Notes: generated from the letters alone by a model not told the origin. Counted from the first letter of the stretch, positions 17,997 to 30,954 are shown. The stretch: 64,000 nucleotides of DNA from Polyangium fumosum (GCF_005144585.1 NZ_SSMQ01000008.1:62001-126000); one strand, 5' to 3'. Numbers and translations are program-made.

Positions 17997-20005
17997 GTGG
18001 ATCTCGACAAGCTCCCTGAAGAAGGCCGCCGGCGTGTGCAGATCGAGCGCGTCCGTCCCGAGATCGACGGCGGGCGCTTCCCGATCAAGCGAATCCTCGG
18101 CGATCGCATCGACGTCTCGGCCCTCGTGTACGCCGACGGGCACGACCTGCTCGCCTGCTCGCTCCTCTATCGCCCCGCGCCGTCCATCGGGGATCCCGAT
18201 CCGCCCTGGCTCTCGGCCAAGCTCGAAGCCACCGCGGAGCCCGATCGATTCGTCGCATCGTTTTCGCCCGACACGATCGGCCTCTGGCAATACACCATCG
18301 AGGCCTTGATCGATCGGTTCGGCACGTTCCGCCGCGACCTCAAGAAACGCGTCGAGGCGGCGCAGGACGTCTCCGTCGACATCCTCGACGGCGCGACTCT
18401 GCTCGAACAGGCCGCCAAGGATGCGACCGGCGACGACGCCCTCTCCTTCGCGGCCGTGGCTGCGCGCCTGCGCGACGACACGATTCCGCTCACCGAACGA
18501 ATCACGCTCGTGCTCGACAGCGGCCTGTGCGTGGCCGCCGCGCGGCACCCCGACCGCCGCCTCGCCACGCGATACCCGGGCATCCTCGAAGTCGTCGTCG
18601 ACCCCGAAAAGGCCCGCTTCTCCACCTGGTACGAGCTTTTTCCCCGCTCCTTCGGCCCCGAGGGTCGCCACGGCACCTTCGCCGACGCCGAGGCGCGCCT
18701 GCCGTACGTCGCCGAAATGGGCTTCGACGTCCTGTACCTCCCGCCGATCCATCCGATTGGCCAGACGAACCGCAAAGGAAAAAACAACACCCTCGTCGCG
18801 CAGCGGGGCGACGTCGGCAGCCCCTGGGCCATCGGCGCGCCCGAGGGCGGCCATACCGCGGTGCACCCCTCGCTCGGTACCCTCGACGATTTTGATCGCT
18901 TTTTCCAGGCCGCAGCGCGCCTCGGCATCGACGTCGCGCTCGACATCGCCTTGCAGGCCTCGCCGGATCACCCCTGGGTCCAGGAGCATCCGGGGTGGTT
19001 CCCGCGCCGCGCCGACGGCACCGCCCGGCATGCCGAGAATCCTCCCAAGAAGTACCAGGACATCCACCCCTTCGATTTCGAGGCCGAAGAGTGGCCCGAA
19101 CTCTGGCGATCGCTCGAAGGCATTTTCCGGTTCTGGATCGCCCGCGGCGTCCGCTTCTTCCGCGTCGACAACCCGCACACGAAGCCCCTGCCGTTCTGGG
19201 AGTGGGTCATCCGCTCGATCAAGCGCGACCACCCCGAGGTCATTTTCCTCTCCGAGGCATTCACGCGCCCCGCGCTCATGCATGGCCTCGCCAAACGCGG
19301 CTTCACCCAGTCGTACACCTATTTCACCTGGCGTGTCTCCAAGGACGAGATCACGTCCTACATGCACGACCTCACGAAGACCGAGGTCGCCGAGTTTTAC
19401 CGCCCGAACTTCTGGCCGAACACGCCCGACATCCTGCCCGAGCACCTCCAGAACGGCGAGCCCGCGGCATTCCTCATCCGCCTCGTCCTCGCCGCCACGC
19501 TGTCGAGCTCGTACGGCATGTATGGCCCGGCGTTCGAGCTCATGGAGCACAATCCCCCGCGCGAGGGCGCCGAGGAATATGCGAACAGCGAGAAATACGA
19601 ACTCCGCCGCTGGGACCTCCGCCGCCCGGACAGCCTGCGCCCCATGATCACGCGCATCAACCGCATCCGGATGGAGCACCCTGCGCTGGCGCGCAACGAC
19701 AATCTCCAATTTTTCCAGACGGACAGCGACCTCGTCCTCGCCTATGGCAAGACGCACGGGGACGATACGCTGATCGTCGTCGTCAACCTCGATTCGTATC
19801 ACCAGCACGGCGCGTGGGTCGAGCTCGATCTGCCGGGCCTCACGGACGCGGGCCGGGGCTTCGAGGTCCATGACCTCCTGAGCGGCGCGCGTTATACGTT
19901 CCGAGGAAAGCGAAACTGGGTCGAGCTCGATCCGCGGACCTCGCCCGCCTGTGTCTTCCATGCGCGGAGGCTCGCCCGCAGGGAGACCGATTACGAGTAT
20001 TTCCT

Positions 20006-20009
<4 letters not shown>
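17997..20009 (+). CDS. glgE: Alpha-1,4-glucan:maltose-1-phosphate maltosyltransferase, 670 aa
   Basis: A GH13 enzyme that adds maltosyl units from alpha-maltose-1-phosphate to the non-reducing end of alpha-glucan in the cytoplasm. The N-terminal Fn3/Ig-like domain is followed by the (beta/alpha)8 barrel. The catalytic nucleophile Asp lies in FRVDNPHTKP (about residue 390) and the acid/base Glu in FLSEAFTRP (about residue 419), with LPPIHPIGQTNRKGKNN near the donor site, as in known GlgE. It starts with GTG 17997 and its stop overlaps the treS-mak start (ATGA), so the two are coupled. No glgB or glgM is in the window. Confidence 0.95.
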
Positions 20010-23317
<3,308 letters not shown>

Positions 23318-23323
23318 GCCACC

Positions 23324-23707
23324 CTACAGCGTCCCCTCGCGCTTGAAGTACGCGCGCGCGTGGGCGACGATCTGCTTGTCGGTCGGGTGATCGAGGGTCT
23401 CCACCGCGACGATCCTCGATTTCAGGTCGTGGTGGTGGTTCTCCAGGTGCCGGACGAACGCGTCTTTCGCGTTCGCGGGCCCGACCACGAGGATCTCCTC
23501 GGTGCCGGCGAGGAGCATCGCGACATCGTGATAATAATGCGGGTCCTCGTTCGCGTGCCCCGACGAGGCCTTCGGGCCCGCCTTGCGGTGCAGCTTCGAA
23601 TGCGCGTGGGGTGACCTGATCACCTCCCCGGCATAACTCTCGGGCGTGAGGTGGAAAATGTGGGCCTCATTGTGATCGAGCCAAACGACGGCATGTCGGG
23701 TGGTCAT
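23324..23707 (-). CDS. Small host/translation-associated-like protein, 127 aa
   Basis: Begins MTTRHAVVWLDHNEAHIFHL and is rich in His. It has a central strand-like EILVVGPANAKDAFVRHLENHHHDLKSRIVAVETLDHPTDKQIVAHARAYF. This resembles proteins loosely annotated as translational-machinery or release-factor-domain-like in proteobacteria. The similarity to an eRF1 domain-3-like fold is an inference from that pattern and is unproven. It is cytoplasmic, without signal or TM, and convergent with treS-mak (6-base gap). Confidence 0.65.
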   Translation of the reverse strand: MTTRHAVVWLDHNEAHIFHLTPESYAGEVIRSPHAHSKLHRKAGPKASSGHANEDPHYYHDVAMLLAGTEEILVVGPANAKDAFVRHLENHHHDLKSRIVAVETLDHPTDKQIVAHARAYFKREGTL

Positions 23708-23917
23708 GGCAAAGCTGCCATCGCAACGGACGTGCCGCGGGCCAGATCCACAGAAAATCGCTCCGGAGAACGCGAAACGCGACAGATCGCGTCGTCACGA
23801 AACGCAAGGCGTGCGTGGCGGCGCAAGGCCTGCGACGGACGTGTTTGCCTGCTGGCTGGATGGCCCGCCGCGCCGCGGATGTGGTAGGGGGAGACCGTGC
23901 AGGAAGGTCGAACCCCG

Positions 23918-24691
23918 ATGCAAGAGACCCCCGAGGGCGTCGTTCGGCGCCTCGTGGCCGCGCGCGCGGCGCTCCCGCGCGAGGAGGACCTGGTCCTCGC
24001 GTTCGACGCCGACGGGACGCTCTGGAGCGGCGACGTCGGCAACGACCTCTTCGAGACGCTGATCGCCGAGTCGGCGGTGCGCGAAGAGGCGCGCGAGGCG
24101 CTCATCGTCGAAGCCCGCGCGGCCGGCGTGAAGGCTGACAGCCGCACGCTCGACATCGCGCAAGGCCTCTACCAAGCGCTCGCGGAAGGCACGTATGAAG
24201 AAGTGCGCGCCTTCGCCATGATGGCCTGGGTCTTCGCGGGGTTTTCCCTGGGTGAGGTGGCGGAGTTTGCCGCGCGTGTCGTCGCGTCGCGCGGGCTCGA
24301 AGCGCGGCTGCACCGATTTCTTTCGCCCGTCCTCGCCTGGGCCGAGGCGGAAAAGGTGCCCGTGTGGGTGGTCTCGGCTTCGCCGCGCTGGATCGTCGAG
24401 GTTGGCGTCGCGCTCCTCGGAATCCCGGCGAATCGTGTCGTCGCGATGACGCCTCGTATCCAGGACGGGCGCATTGCGGCCGAGCTCGCCGGGCGGCCTG
24501 TCTATGGGGACCACAAGCCCCTCGCGCTACGCGAGGCGTGCCCGGGCGCGACGCTGCTCGGCGCGTTCGGGGATTCGAATTACGACGTGCCCATGCTCGC
24601 TTCGTCGCACGTGCCGGTCGGGGTGCGGCCGAAGGCGGGATTGCTCGCGCGCGCGGCCGAGATGCCGAGCCTCGTCGTCGTTGGGACCTGA
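23918..24691 (+). CDS. HAD-IB family phosphatase (phosphoserine phosphatase-like), 257 aa
   Basis: A cytoplasmic Mg-dependent phosphatase. HAD motif I is AFDADGTLWSGD (nucleophile first Asp), motif II is VVSASP, and motif IV is GAFGDSNYDVPML; VYGDHKP contributes the lysine. A helical cap lies between motif I and II (about residues 40-130). AGGAAGG at 23901-23907 fits ATG 23918, while the GTG at 23897 precedes that site. It is the first gene of an operon: the ABC ATPase starts 4 bases after its stop. This position suggests the phosphatase acts on an imported phosphorylated compound such as glycerol-3-phosphate, which is an inference. Confidence 0.82.
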   Translation: MQETPEGVVRRLVAARAALPREEDLVLAFDADGTLWSGDVGNDLFETLIAESAVREEAREALIVEARAAGVKADSRTLDIAQGLYQALAEGTYEEVRAFAMMAWVFAGFSLGEVAEFAARVVASRGLEARLHRFLSPVLAWAEAEKVPVWVVSASPRWIVEVGVALLGIPANRVVAMTPRIQDGRIAAELAGRPVYGDHKPLALREACPGATLLGAFGDSNYDVPMLASSHVPVGVRPKAGLLARAAEMPSLVVVGT

Positions 24692-24695
24692 GCCC

Positions 24696-25781
24696 ATGGC
24701 GACGATCGAGCTCCGCGGACTCGTCCGAAAGCACCCCGGCACCGAAATCCCCGCCCTCGACAAACTCGACCTCGACGTGCGTGACGGCGAAATGCTCGTC
24801 CTCGTCGGCCCCTCGGGGTGCGGCAAATCGACGACACTGCGCCTCGTCTCGGGGCTCGACACGCCCGACGCCGGGACAATCCGGATCGACGGGCGCGACG
24901 TCACGCATGTCGCGCCGCAGGATCGGGACGTCGCCATGGTGTTTCAGGGGTATGCCCTGTATCCGCACATGAAGGTGCGCGAGATCTTGGCATTCCCCCT
25001 CAAAATGCGCGGCATGCCGCGTGCCGAGCAGGACAAAAAGGTCGGGGAGGCGGCGGAGATACTCGGTTTGTCGAAGCTGCTCGATCGGCGGCCCGGCGAG
25101 CTCTCGGGCGGAGAGCGGCAACGGGTCGCGATGGGGCGGGCGATCGTGCGTTCGCCGCGGGTCTTTTTGTTCGACGAGCCGCTCTCGAACCTCGACGCCG
25201 CGCTCCGGGCGGAGTTGCGCGTCGAGCTCGCTTCGCTCGTGCGCAGGCTCGGCGTCACGAGCATTTACGTCACCCACGATCAGGTCGAGGCGATGACGAT
25301 CGGCGATCGTATCGCCGTGATGAAGAGCGGCGTGCTCCAGCAGGTGGGGACGCCCAAGGAGATTTACGAGGCGCCGGCCAATGTCTTCGTGGCCTCGTTC
25401 CTCGGGACGCCGGCCATCAATCGCATCGAGGCGACGTACCACGCCGGGACGATCGAGGCGCCGAGCCTCCTTTTTTCGGTGCCGGTCACGCTCGGGCTGC
25501 CAAACCGCGTCGTCGTGGGGATCCGGCCGGAGCACGTATCGATCGAGCGTGACAAACCACGCCCCGACGACATTTCGATCACCGCGAAGGTCGTGCACGC
25601 CGAGCCCCTCGGCGCCGAGACGTATCTGTACCTCGACGCGGCGGGGACGAGGATCGCGGCGCGCATGCCGGGCTGGGGGTCCTTCGCGCCGGGCGACGCG
25701 CTCGTGGCCGCGGTCGAGCTGCGCCATTGCCTGTTTTTTGATGCCAAGACGGGCCGAAGGCTCGCGGAGGCGCGAGGATGA
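24696..25781 (+). CDS. ugpC: ABC transporter ATPase, UgpC/MalK type, 361 aa
   Basis: Energises import of a carbohydrate or glycerol-3-phosphate-type solute. Walker A is GPSGCGKST, the Q-loop is in VFQGYALYPHM, the signature is LSGGERQRV, Walker B is FLFDEPLSNLDA and the H-loop is YVTHDQVEAM. The C-terminal TOBE-type regulatory domain (about residues 235-361) is typical of MalK/UgpC. The stop overlaps the start of the binding-protein gene (ATGA). A dedicated ATPase located inside the operon means the transporter is self-sufficient. Substrate not determined by sequence. Confidence 0.9.
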   Translation: MATIELRGLVRKHPGTEIPALDKLDLDVRDGEMLVLVGPSGCGKSTTLRLVSGLDTPDAGTIRIDGRDVTHVAPQDRDVAMVFQGYALYPHMKVREILAFPLKMRGMPRAEQDKKVGEAAEILGLSKLLDRRPGELSGGERQRVAMGRAIVRSPRVFLFDEPLSNLDAALRAELRVELASLVRRLGVTSIYVTHDQVEAMTIGDRIAVMKSGVLQQVGTPKEIYEAPANVFVASFLGTPAINRIEATYHAGTIEAPSLLFSVPVTLGLPNRVVVGIRPEHVSIERDKPRPDDISITAKVVHAEPLGAETYLYLDAAGTRIAARMPGWGSFAPGDALVAAVELRHCLFFDAKTGRRLAEARG

Positions 25782-27049
25782 GCGCGCGCCTCGGGCGCAG
25801 GGACGCGCTGATCACGCTCGCCTCGTCGTTCGCCGCCCTCGCGGGGGCCGGCTGCGCGCGCGGCGGCAAGGACGGCGAGGCGTCGTTGTGGTTCGCGTAC
25901 GGCGGGACCAACCGCGAGGTGCTGCTCTCGCTGGTGAATCGGTTTAACGCCGAGCAATCCACGTATCGCATCAAGGCCATTTACCAGGGTGACTATTTCG
26001 AGGCCCTGGCGAAGCTCCGGACGGCAATCGCGGCGCGCGCGGCGCCGGCGCTCACGCACGTGGTCGGCGAAGTCGTGCCGTACCTCGCGCAGGCTGGTGC
26101 GCTCCTGCCGATCGACGAGACCCACCCGGTGACCGGGGACGTCGTCGCCGCCCTCGGGCAAACCGGGTGTTTCGTGCGGGGCGGCGAGCGGCCGATCGTC
26201 TGCGCGCCTTTCAATCGATCGACGCCGATTGCGTATTACAACCGCGCGATCTTCGACGCGCTCGGCCTGCGCCCGCCGACCACCTGGAAAGAGCTCGAAT
26301 CCGTGGCCCGCGCGGCGACCGTCCGTGCCAAGGACGGGACCGTGACCCGCCATGGATTCACTTGCCCCATCGATTGGTGGTTCTGGGTCGCGCTCGTGGG
26401 CCAAGCGGGCGGGACTGTCGTGGAGGACGACGGGACGCCCTCGCTCGGCGGCGAGGCCGGGGTGCGCGCGCTCGAATTCTGGCAGCGGCTCGTGCACGAG
26501 GAGCGCACGATGAAGCCGCCGCCCGGACGCGATTACAATGCCTGGCAAGCCACGAACACCGATTTCCTCGCGGGCCGCGTGGCGATGATCTGGACCTCGA
26601 CCGCGTTCCTCAAGTACCTCGAAACGAACGCCAAATTCCCGGTCGGCGCCGCGCCGCTGCCGGGGGACGTACGCCGGAGCGTGCCCACGGGCGGCACGAT
26701 GTTCGTCGTGCCGACCGCCTCCTCGGAGCACGAGCGCCCCGCGGCCCGCGCCTTCCTGCAATGGATGATGGAGCCGCGGCAAGCGAACGAATGGGCCACG
26801 CGGACGGGGTATTTGCCCGTCTCGCAAAAGGGGCTCGCCGAACTCGAAGCGAGCGGGTATTACCGCGAGCACCCGAACGACCGGGTCGCGCTCGATCAAT
26901 TGAAGGACGCGTTCGCGTGGCCGTGGGCGCCGTCCTTGTTCCGCATCCAGCGCGAGGCGGTGCAGCCGCGGCTCGAAGAGGCCGTCCTCGTCAGGAGGGA
27001 CGCGCGGGCGACGCTCGACGAGGCGCGCCGCGCGGCGGGGGAGCCATGA
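25778..27049 (+). CDS. ugpB: ABC solute-binding protein, UgpB-like, lipoprotein-type, 423 aa
   Basis: Captures solute in the periplasm for the permeases. The N-terminal twin-Arg-like GRRDALITLASSFAALAGAGC contains a lipobox-like Cys at about residue 27. The family 1 extracellular solute-binding fold follows (SLWFAYGGTNREVLLSLVNRFNAEQ). It carries a segment PIAYYNRAIFDALGLRPPTTWKEL and a C-terminal WMMEPRQANEWATRTGYLPV, both characteristic of UgpB/glycerol-3-phosphate and sugar binders. Phosphate-contacting residues cannot be verified, so a sugar substrate is equally possible. The stop overlaps the ugpA start. Confidence 0.85.
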   Translation: MSARLGRRDALITLASSFAALAGAGCARGGKDGEASLWFAYGGTNREVLLSLVNRFNAEQSTYRIKAIYQGDYFEALAKLRTAIAARAAPALTHVVGEVVPYLAQAGALLPIDETHPVTGDVVAALGQTGCFVRGGERPIVCAPFNRSTPIAYYNRAIFDALGLRPPTTWKELESVARAATVRAKDGTVTRHGFTCPIDWWFWVALVGQAGGTVVEDDGTPSLGGEAGVRALEFWQRLVHEERTMKPPPGRDYNAWQATNTDFLAGRVAMIWTSTAFLKYLETNAKFPVGAAPLPGDVRRSVPTGGTMFVVPTASSEHERPAARAFLQWMMEPRQANEWATRTGYLPVSQKGLAELEASGYYREHPNDRVALDQLKDAFAWPWAPSLFRIQREAVQPRLEEAVLVRRDARATLDEARRAAGEP

Positions 27050-27924
27050 AGCCGAAGCGCCCGCTCGATCCTTATCTCTTCCTCGCCCCGACGGCGCTCG
27101 TGCTCGGCCTCTTCTTTTTCTGGCCGCTCGCGCTCGTCTTCAAGAACAGCTTTTATCGCTGGGACATGCTCACGCCTCCCGAATGGGTGGGCACGGCGAA
27201 CTACGGACAGCTCCTCGCGAGCGGCGAGCTTTGGGGCACGATCGGGCGGACGCTCTCCTACAGCGTCGTGGTCGTGGTGACCTCGCTCGGCCTCGGCCTC
27301 GGCCTCGCGCTCGCGCTCGATCGCCCCGGAAAGCTGTATGCCTTCGTGCGGGGCGCGGTCTTCAGCGCGTACGTTGTCTCGTGGGTCGCCGTGGCCCTCT
27401 TGTGGATGTGGATCCTCGACGCGGACGGCGGGCTGCTCTCCACGCTTTGCCGCTCCATCGGCATCGTCCCCAAGAACTGGCTCGGGGATCCCGCGGTCGC
27501 GCTCTACACGCTCGCGGCCGTGAGCGTCTGGAAAATCACGGGGTATTCGATGGTGATTTTCCTGGCGGGCCTGCAGGACATCCCGCGCTCCTTGCACGAA
27601 GCCGCGGCGCTCGACGGGGCCGGGCCCATTTCGCGGTTCCTTCACGTCACCTGGCCCATGTTGCGCCCGAGCGCCTCGTTCGTCGGGACGACCAGCTTGA
27701 TCCTCTCGTTCCAGGCCTTCGACGTGGTCCGCGTGATGACGCAGGGCGGACCCGTGAAATCGACGACGGTCTTCGTCTACGCGATTTACGAGCACGTCTT
27801 CGTGAACCTGCGCGTCGGGCGGGCGAGCGCGATGACCGTCGCGTTTTTCGTGCTCCTGCTCGGGCTCACGGCCTTGCAGCTCGGCTCCTGGCGGCTCGGC
27901 CGCACCGGCGCGAGGCGCGCATGA
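27046..27924 (+). CDS. ugpA: ABC permease, UgpA type, 292 aa
   Basis: Integral-membrane subunit with six predicted helices. The first is LFLAPTALVLGLFFFWPLALVF near residues 10-32. The EAA motif that docks on the ATPase is present as EAAALDGAGPISRFLHVTWPML. The length and the FQAFDVVRVMTQGGP segment are typical of MalF/UgpA-type sugar permeases. Start and stop overlap those of both neighbours by 4 bases, giving strict stoichiometric coupling. Confidence 0.9.
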   Translation: MKPKRPLDPYLFLAPTALVLGLFFFWPLALVFKNSFYRWDMLTPPEWVGTANYGQLLASGELWGTIGRTLSYSVVVVVTSLGLGLGLALALDRPGKLYAFVRGAVFSAYVVSWVAVALLWMWILDADGGLLSTLCRSIGIVPKNWLGDPAVALYTLAAVSVWKITGYSMVIFLAGLQDIPRSLHEAAALDGAGPISRFLHVTWPMLRPSASFVGTTSLILSFQAFDVVRVMTQGGPVKSTTVFVYAIYEHVFVNLRVGRASAMTVAFFVLLLGLTALQLGSWRLGRTGARRA

Positions 27925-28727
27925 AGCTCGCCTTTTCGCGCATCCTGCTCGTCGTCGTGGCCCTGCTCTGGGTCGGGCCGTATGCGTGGATGGTGCTGAC
28001 CTCGCTCCGGACCTTGCCGGAAATCGTGGCGGCGCCCGCGTGGCCCCTCCCGAAATCGATCCAGTTCGACGCCTACCGCGAGGTCCTCACGGCGATCCCC
28101 GTCGGTCGGTATTTCCTCAACACGACAGTCATGGCCGTGGCCATCGCGCTCCTCCAGATCCTGCTCGCCTTGCCCGCGGGATACGCGCTCGCCAAGTTGC
28201 ATTTCGTCGGCAAGAAGGTGGCGTTTGCCCTCGTGCTCGCGTGCCTGCTCATTCCAGCGCAGGTGACATTCGTCCCGGTCTTCTCGATGCTCGGCCCGCT
28301 CGGCCTCGTGAACACGTTCGCGGCGCTCGTCTTGCCGTTCGGCGTGAGCGCGCTCGGGACGTTCCTCGTGCGGCAAGCGCTGCTCTCCGTGCCCGACGAG
28401 ATGATCGAGGCGGCGCGGCTCGACGGCGCGAGCGAGCTTCGGATCGTCTACGGCCTGCTTGCCCCGATGTTACGGCCGACGCTCGCGTCGCTCTTCCTCT
28501 TCAGCTTCGTGTTCCATTACAACGATTATTTCTGGCCGCTCGTCATGACCACCGACGACGACGTGCGCACCTTGCCCCTCGCGGTGGCCTTGCTCCGCGA
28601 GCAAGGCACGGGCGTGCGCTGGCATATCGTGATGGCGGGGAACGTGATTTTGAGCTTGCCCGTGCTCGCGCTCTTCGCGGCGGTGCAGAAGCAGATCCTG
28701 CGGGCGGTGACGGCGCGCGTGGGCTGA
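27921..28727 (+). CDS. ugpE: ABC permease, UgpE type, 268 aa
   Basis: Second permease subunit, also with six helices. The EAA motif is EAARLDGASELRIVYGLLAPMLRP. The N-terminal WVGPYAWMVLTSLRTLPEI and central RYFLNTTVMAVAIALLQILLALPAGYALA match MalG/UgpE permeases. It is the last gene of the five-gene operon. A 9-bp GC hairpin with no T tract follows at 28777-28802. Confidence 0.9.
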   Translation: MKLAFSRILLVVVALLWVGPYAWMVLTSLRTLPEIVAAPAWPLPKSIQFDAYREVLTAIPVGRYFLNTTVMAVAIALLQILLALPAGYALAKLHFVGKKVAFALVLACLLIPAQVTFVPVFSMLGPLGLVNTFAALVLPFGVSALGTFLVRQALLSVPDEMIEAARLDGASELRIVYGLLAPMLRPTLASLFLFSFVFHYNDYFWPLVMTTDDDVRTLPLAVALLREQGTGVRWHIVMAGNVILSLPVLALFAAVQKQILRAVTARVG

Positions 28728-28776
28728 AGGGCTACGGGTTTTCCGCCGATCGGTTTTGCGGGAGGGGTGAAGATTC

Positions 28777-28802
28777 GCGGCCGCGCGCTCAGTCGCGGCC
28801 GC
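28777..28802. terminator. GC hairpin between convergent genes
   Basis: GCGGCCGCG (28777-28785) and CGCGGCCGC (28794-28802) pair perfectly over an 8-base loop. It lies 50 bases past the ABC operon and overlaps the 3' end of the opposing gene. There is no T tract, so it may only be a transcript-end structure. Confidence 0.35.
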
Positions 28803-29244
28803 CGAGCGGGTCCTTGCGCGTGGAAACCAGGAACGGATTGCCGCGCGGCTGCACCGTCGTGGTCGCCGCCTGCGTGGCCGGCGTCTCGCTCACCGGCTTG
28901 CGCGGGATGCGCACCTTGGGCTTGGGGAGAGGCTGGGGCTGGGGCTTGGGGAGGGGCTGGGGCTCGACGGCCGGACTGAGGGCAAGCTCGATCGACGCCT
29001 TGGCCTTGGCGATCTGCGCGAGCGCATTCGCGCGCTCCCGCGGCCGGGCCGCTGTCGCTTGCTCGACCTCTTGCTCGGCGCGATCGAGGAACGCGAGGCC
29101 CCGCGCGAGCTTGAGCCGCGTCACCTGCTCGGCCGAGGGGAGCTCCGCGTCACACGCGGCCGACTCCTGCACCGCGCCCCTGCCGACGACGACCACGAGC
29201 GCTCCCGCGAGCACGAGCGTCGAGACCTTCCACACATTCACCAT
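28789..29244 (-). CDS. Exported or anchored protein with Pro-rich repeat, 151 aa
   Basis: The N-terminus MVNVWKVSTLVLAGALVVVVGRGAV is a signal or anchor helix. A helical segment (about residues 38-90) rich in Ala, Arg and Glu follows. Next comes a proline-rich tandem motif PQPLPKPQPQPLPKPK and a disordered C-terminus. This suggests a periplasm-spanning linker protein. Function unknown. GGAGGGAGGAACC lies right before the ATG (29245-29257), so ribosome binding is strong. A TAAGCT box lies further upstream. Confidence 0.65.
   Translation of the reverse strand: MVNVWKVSTLVLAGALVVVVGRGAVQESAACDAELPSAEQVTRLKLARGLAFLDRAEQEVEQATAARPRERANALAQIAKAKASIELALSPAVEPQPLPKPQPQPLPKPKVRIPRKPVSETPATQAATTTVQPRGNPFLVSTRKDPLGGRD
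28911..28975 (-). repeat. Tandem Pro-Gln-Pro-Leu-Pro-Lys codon repeat
   Basis: A GGGGCTTGGGG-type unit (minus: Pro-Lys-Pro-Gln-Pro-Leu) is repeated in tandem inside the coding sequence. It forms the proline-rich region of the protein above. Confidence 0.7.
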
Positions 29245-29345
29245 CGGTTCCTCCCTCCGAGCGCAAGCTTAGCGCGCTCGCCATGTGGCGAGGTCGGGCC
29301 TCGATGTGACCAACTTTTTTTCGGGACGAGGCGATCGCGGCCCGG

Positions 29346-30797
29346 TCAGGGCGAAAGTTCGAGGAAAAACGCGTCGAACCCGCCGGCGCTCTCAGGCTCG
29401 TCCAGGATACCCACGAGCTTGCTCTGGAAGCCGCCGACGAGGAGCGGACGGCCCGTCTTGGGGGAGACGTCGACGGCGGTGATCCCCTGCGCCCAGGCGT
29501 CGCCAAAGTCGTGGCCCCAGACCACGTCGAGGGTCCCGCCCCGCAGCTTGAAGGCGCAGGCGTCCGCGTCGAGCCCGCTCTCCGTTGCGAGGAGCTTGAT
29601 GCCAAGCTGGAGCTGCTGCGAGAACAGGCAGCCGATCACGACATCCCCGGCCGGATCGAACGCGACGCCGGTGCCGGCTTGGATCCCGGGTCCTTGAAAC
29701 GCCGCGCTCCGGAGGAGCGCGCCGTCCGTCGGCGAATAAAACGCGGCGAACATGTCCCATACGTGCATGTCGTCGTTCGTGTATTGCTTGCCGAGGAGGT
29801 CCATCTTCCCGCCGCGGAAATTGCCGACGAGCGCGATTTCACCGGTCTTCGGGGAGATGTCGATCGCGTCGACGATCTGGTCGCCCGACCCGCCCATCCT
29901 CTGCGCCCACGTCACATCTCCCGACGCCGCGTCGAAGCGCGCGAGAAACATGTCTTTCCACTCGGTGAGCTCTCCTTCGAGCGGCCCGAGGGAGCTCTCC
30001 CCATCCATGAGACCCGCCGCGACGACATCGCCGTCGTCCGTGATGGCGAGCGCGTAGACCGCCTGGAATCCGGCGCCGCGCACCGGCACCCTCCAGCGGA
30101 GCTTGCCGGTGCGATCGTAGGACACCAAAAACCCGTCGCCCGTCCCTGACGCCTCGAGGGCTGCCTTGTCGCCGAAATCCACCGTCCCTGCGAACGAGCC
30201 GCCGAGGTACACGTTGCCCGCCGGATCGAACGCGACGGCGTGCGCCACCTGGTAGGCCTGGTCCCCGAAGGCCTTGAGGTACACGAGCGCGCCCTGCGCA
30301 TCGAACACGGCCAGAAACGCGTCCCGCGAGTTCGCCTGCGAGGCGTACGACTCGATCCCGATCTGGAGCGTGCCATTGAAATACCCGGCCACCGCGACCT
30401 CCCCGGCCGGCGCGACCGCGAGGCTCGCGACAGTGACGAGCGTGCCTTCCTTCCCCGGCACGAACTTGCCGGACCAATCCGAGATCGCCCCATCAGGGCC
30501 GCGCCGGGTGAGCAGGACGTTGCCCTCTTTCGGCACGCCGTCGGCCTCCGTCGTCCCCGACCCGAAGCCGCCCATGAATACCACGCCGTCGTTCGAGGCC
30601 GCGACAGCATGGAAGGCATCGTCCTTCGCGGTGACGACCCCGTGCTCGACCGCGACCGGCGTCCCCTTGCAGGCCACCTCCGCCGTGCAGCCATCGCCCA
30701 GCCCCGGCGGAGGCGGAGGCTCGTACTGCGACACCGTGCATCCCCCCACGGAAGCGAGACCCGAACCGAGAACCACCGCAAGCGCAAGCTTCCTCAT
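29346..30797 (-). CDS. Lipoprotein with SBBP-like beta-propeller, 483 aa
   Basis: The signal peptide ends LGSGLASVGGC, and a Pro-rich linker (YEPPPPPGLGDG) follows. At least six similar blades occur, each with the pattern GxxAF-D-AGNVYLGGSFxGTVDFG or DAFLAVFDAQGALVYLKAFG, typical of SBBP (Seven-Bladed Beta Propeller) surface proteins in myxobacteria. They are probably exposed at the outer membrane. Function unknown. A TTGACG / GACAAT promoter with 17-base spacing lies in the 157 bases upstream, together with a leader containing inverted GC repeats. Confidence 0.82.
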   Translation of the reverse strand: MRKLALAVVLGSGLASVGGCTVSQYEPPPPPGLGDGCTAEVACKGTPVAVEHGVVTAKDDAFHAVAASNDGVVFMGGFGSGTTEADGVPKEGNVLLTRRGPDGAISDWSGKFVPGKEGTLVTVASLAVAPAGEVAVAGYFNGTLQIGIESYASQANSRDAFLAVFDAQGALVYLKAFGDQAYQVAHAVAFDPAGNVYLGGSFAGTVDFGDKAALEASGTGDGFLVSYDRTGKLRWRVPVRGAGFQAVYALAITDDGDVVAAGLMDGESSLGPLEGELTEWKDMFLARFDAASGDVTWAQRMGGSGDQIVDAIDISPKTGEIALVGNFRGGKMDLLGKQYTNDDMHVWDMFAAFYSPTDGALLRSAAFQGPGIQAGTGVAFDPAGDVVIGCLFSQQLQLGIKLLATESGLDADACAFKLRGGTLDVVWGHDFGDAWAQGITAVDVSPKTGRPLLVGGFQSKLVGILDEPESAGGFDAFFLELSP

Positions 30798-30865
30798 ACG
30801 CCATCTCCCGTGGAGCGCCGGGCCGGCGCCTTCCAAGCAGGCGTGAGCACGACGCAATGCGCCAG

Positions 30866-30894
30866 ATTGTCGAGGCGCCTGGAAGCGGCGTCAA
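30866..30894 (-). promoter_or_regulatory. Sigma70-like promoter of the propeller lipoprotein gene
   Basis: Read on the minus strand, the -35 is TTGACG (30889-30894) and the -10 is GACAAT (30866-30871), 17 bases apart. The leader before the ATG at 30797 would be about 60 bases. Confidence 0.5.
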
Positions 30895-30954
30895 CTTCTG
30901 GAAATGTGTAATCTTTTTCGCAGGGAAGGCGAAAGGGGGGCGAGGCGGCGGAGA

